A stretch of DNA of 64,000 bases, from positions 25,335,501 through 25,399,500 of the forward strand of contig NC_068557.1 of the NCBI RefSeq assembly GCF_022201045.2, given 5' to 3'. Position 1 is the stretch's first letter. Every line of letters starts with the position of its first letter. Position numbers and translations under genes: made by a program. The notes under the pieces are model-generated. The model was not told the DNA's origin. It did no database searches and was given only the letters and a program-made list of their open reading frames with translations. Origin of the DNA: Citrus sinensis (Eukaryota; Streptophyta; Magnoliopsida; Sapindales; Rutaceae). This document shows, piece after piece, positions 61,071 through 64,000 of the stretch.

Positions 61071-61227
61071 ATTTGACATTTGCAAAATGATAATGGACAT
61101 AAAGACGTGTGTATGTGGTTTAAAATAAACAATATCTTCTTGATGATTAAATTCCAATTAGCGTCTATTTATTTAGATATTCTCAAACATATGTTTCTCA
61201 AAAGTAATCAACGCATCAACTTTATAG

Positions 61228-61414
61228 CCCGTTTGGGAGTGTGGTGAGGTAGCTGGGCTGCTAAAGTCTAGCTACTAAGGTGTTTGTTAACATTTGTAGC
61301 TGGGCTTTGGTAGCTTAATAAATTTTTTTCTCAACTTCTATTCTATAGTTATAACTTTTACTCTACAGCAGCTGCAGCTTAAAAGGTACAACATCTCACT
61401 CCCAAACACACCCT
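61228..61414. mobile_element. Probable ~190-bp MITE, GTTTGGGAGTG ends
   Basis: Inverted ends: left GCCCGTTTGGGAGTGTGGTG, right (reverse) GGGTGTGTTTGGGAGTGAGA. Internal GTAGCTG/CAGCTGCAG words add local symmetry. The size and GTTTGGGAGTG ends are typical of plant MITEs, but I could not find a clean target duplication (TTA/ATA at best), so the superfamily is open. Confidence 0.55.
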
Positions 61415-63911
61415 TAATCTTACTCGTAAGAATGGCATTTGCAAGCAAACACTAAACCTGTTTAGGGTATTATAAGGTAGAAGAGTAATGATAATCATAT
61501 TAAATTTTTATCCTAAACAATGTGATATATAATGTATCATTCATTAAGTAGTTGACAACTTTTAATAAGGTTTAATTAAATTAATTATATTATCTCACCA
61601 TCTAATAGATGAATGCCAAAATTATTTGGGATTCAATTTTAAAATAAAATTTTGATACATGTACAAAACCATGATGGATTATGTGCCCAAAGCGGATAAC
61701 ATTTACTTGGATGTGGAACCCAGGCTATTACAATTGGTATCTAAGTTGACTCGTGACTTGATGTGTGGATGGATATGTTTACGATATGATTTCGTTTTGT
61801 TTTGTTTCTAATTACTTTTACGAGAATTAATATGAGGTCCTCAAAGGAGAAAATATGTAATATCTCACATCTCTAACAATTGATTTTTAAGACTAATTTA
61901 TAAGTTTTGGATTTTCTTTTTCTTAACTAAGTAGATGCATTTTAAGTTATAAAGTCAATAGCAAAACTTATTTGTCCAAAGTGAACAATATCTACTTGAT
62001 TATTAAGCTGAAGATACTATAATTCTATCGCACTACAAATCAAATTGATATATGGACATTTAAACTTCAGTACTTATCAACTAACGTATGCATGCACATT
62101 TAAGGAAATATGAAACGACTTTTCATCTTCTTCAACCGATACGAACGAGGATAAACTTAGCCACAACCTTTGATTAGATAAGTTTTCCTTATTTTCTATA
62201 ATATTAGTTTTGAAAACTTTGAAAATTTCTTTCAAAGGTAGCTGAAGAGTAAATAAATTGAGAAGTTATAAATGTTGAACTCTGTAATATTTTGAGAATA
62301 TATATGTGTGTGTATTGACAATTTAACTATGGAAGTCATTTTTAACTTTGAATTCGTAATGATTCAATTTCACTTTTTGGATTTTTAAATTATACAGTAT
62401 ACATTGAAATAAAAAAGCAAAACGCTCCTCTTGTTTTATTCAACTCCTTTCTCTCTCACAAACCACAAATAAAAATTTAAACCTTGGTACATTTCAGTTT
62501 CATCAAACTAAAATCTTATAGATTGTTCTTATAAATGAATTGAGGCCCTTGTAACACACATCATAAATTTGATAAGCATTCCCAACTCCCCACAAATTTT
62601 ATTACTGTTACCTTATATTTTCACAACCGTTAAATTTTTGTCCTTAAAATCAAACGCTTGTTATTTACTTATGTTTGGTACCTTATTTATGTAGGGTAAC
62701 AAAATCCATAAATTTAGCATGATTAAATATCAAGCATATTCTATTTTAAGATTCTTCTCTTCTTGTCTTGATAAGTTTAAGTATGATATAACCTTATCCT
62801 GTTCATAAAATAATACCTTATTGATAAACAATTTAGGTAACTATAAACATATATTTTTATCCTAGCTGGATGCTATCACTTGATCAAAATGAGGTTACAT
62901 AAATCAAATGTCTTATGTGTGACATCACATACATTATTTAAAACTTTTATATTTTATTGCATTTGACGAGTCAATAAATGATGCCTGTATTAGCTGAAGC
63001 AACTCCATTCCTTAAATATATGAATTTTGTCGTCAAAAATATAAATTTACTTGTATAAAGATGTAAAATGGAACCATGTCGTCGGCAATGACAAGTGATA
63101 TTTTTTCTATATTAAAAAAAAAATCTAGAAAATTCATTTAGATAACCAATCGAAATTATTCAATTGGTAGCTAGAGAGTTGTACCTACTAAATTATTTCA
63201 TCCAGTCATTTGAATTTTTTTTTCCTTTTTCCAAAATGAAAGTTTTAGACTTATAACCTTTTAAAGATTGAATAATTAAACTGCTTACAACCAATCCGAA
63301 CTTTTGTTTGTATTGTTTGTTTTAGGATCGTGGGCATCATTATTCTTATCCAAACAGTCTAAATAAGGCTGCCAATCCTTTTGCATACCTCAACATAAGA
63401 CAAATTTTGATGACAATAATCCACCAAACAAATTATGCATCTTGTTTTATTAATTTAGACACGTGGAGTAAATAACTAATGAAAAAAAAAAATACTTGAT
63501 ATATATCCGATCCTGCAGTATTTTAATTTTTAAGCTTAGCTTTCACTTATAAGCTAATGTTTTATTTCTTTCGAGAGATGCCCAATTAAGTAAATTCCTC
63601 AATATATATATGTATATATAGTAATATCAATTGTACAACAAATATAATTAACAAAACTAATCAAAATAGCCACTGATAAAAAGATTAAACGCAAAAATAT
63701 TCTAAAATAGAAAAAGAATCAATCAGTTATTTCAAACAAAACCTCATTATCCATTAAATCTAACACGTCGGAATATAATCATCAAGTTTTGACTTAACCT
63801 ACGATAACGTTAACAAATAAATAACAAAAAAAGAAAACAAATTAACAAATCCCATAATAACATGTGCATAAACGCGGCGACTAGACTCCTCAATCACCCT
63901 CTTTCATCTCC

Positions 63912-63919
63912 TATAAATA
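63912..63919 (+). promoter_or_regulatory. TATA box of a possible gene beyond the right edge
   Basis: TATAAATA in CTCCTATAAATAAAATC, followed by about 80 bases of CT/CA-rich leader-like sequence to the edge with no start codon that opens a convincing protein. This looks like a promoter and 5' UTR whose coding region starts outside the window. Confidence 0.4.
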
Positions 63920-64000
63920 AAATCTTAATCTTACCAATATATGAACTCATCACTTCTTCTACTTTGCAACAAAATCCAATACCAAAAGCCACATTAAAGA

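Larger units (their letters stand above)
59759..63911. other. 4-kb gene-free right end
   Basis: The DUF1218 promoter lies at the left. The rest is AT-rich with one probable MITE and one possible SINE remnant. No coding region is supportable; the reverse frame at 60002-60316 has no family signal. Confidence 0.55.

Noticed and set aside
1-64000. CRISPR arrays, operons, bacterial or viral systems
   Set aside because: Intron-rich plant nuclear genes throughout; no evenly spaced short repeats and no virus-like or LTR element recognised.

Overview
This window is AT-rich nuclear DNA from a flowering plant, almost certainly a eudicot. Genes have short GT-AG introns, no operons, 5' UTRs with TATAAATA boxes, and many small non-autonomous DNA transposons. 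Several proteins are classic land-plant families (Aux/IAA, PB1 octicosapeptide, ZAR1-type LRR kinase, RTNLB reticulon, DUF1218, type-2 nsLTP, PIF-like bHLH). Protein wording looks like Citrus/Sapindales to me, but I cannot prove a species from the sequence alone.

Layout. 1-8.0 kb: gene-free, with four target-site-duplicated inverted-repeat elements. 8.0-10.3 kb (+): PB1-domain protein. 13.0-18.7 kb (-): ELP2, the WD40 subunit of Elongator, 10 coding exons. 19.8-24.0 kb (+): plant alpha/beta-hydrolase (UCP031088 type). 25.6-26.7 kb (+): non-canonical Aux/IAA of the IAA32/IAA34 type without a degron. 29.0-31.3 kb (-): ZAR1-like LRR receptor kinase. 36.8-40.4 kb (+): two-domain protein, CinA/PncC-like plus nucleotidylyltransferase. 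41.0-44.1 kb: a Mutator-type MITE, a small Cys/Gly-rich membrane protein (-) and an hAT element with a perfect 8-bp TSD. 44.2-45.2 kb: LINE remnant (-). 48.7-50.6 kb (+): PIF-type bHLH with an apparent frame break. 51.3-52.3 kb (-): reticulon-like protein. 52.9-54.0 kb (+): RNA polymerase subunit RPB12. 56.3-56.5 kb (+): type-2 lipid transfer protein, with a decayed copy 1 kb on. 57.7-59.8 kb (-): DUF1218 membrane protein. 59.8-64 kb: no gene seen, ending in a TATA box that may belong to a gene beyond the edge.

From memory of Arabidopsis, the order PB1 - IAA32/34 - ZAR1 - nucleotidylyltransferase - reticulon matches At2g01190-At2g01200-At2g01210-At2g01220-At2g01240, while hydrolase next to Aux/IAA matches At1g15060-At1g15050. 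The window therefore looks like the unfractionated ancestor of two Arabidopsis segments.

The genes are independent transcription units; I see no gene cluster or defence-like system. The least ordinary material is the set of five inverted-repeat elements with 8-9 bp target duplications, a GC-AG intron in ELP2, the degron-less Aux/IAA, the CinA-like/nucleotidylyltransferase fusion and the bHLH frame break. Exon coordinates were worked out by hand from splice signals, reading frame and remembered homologues.
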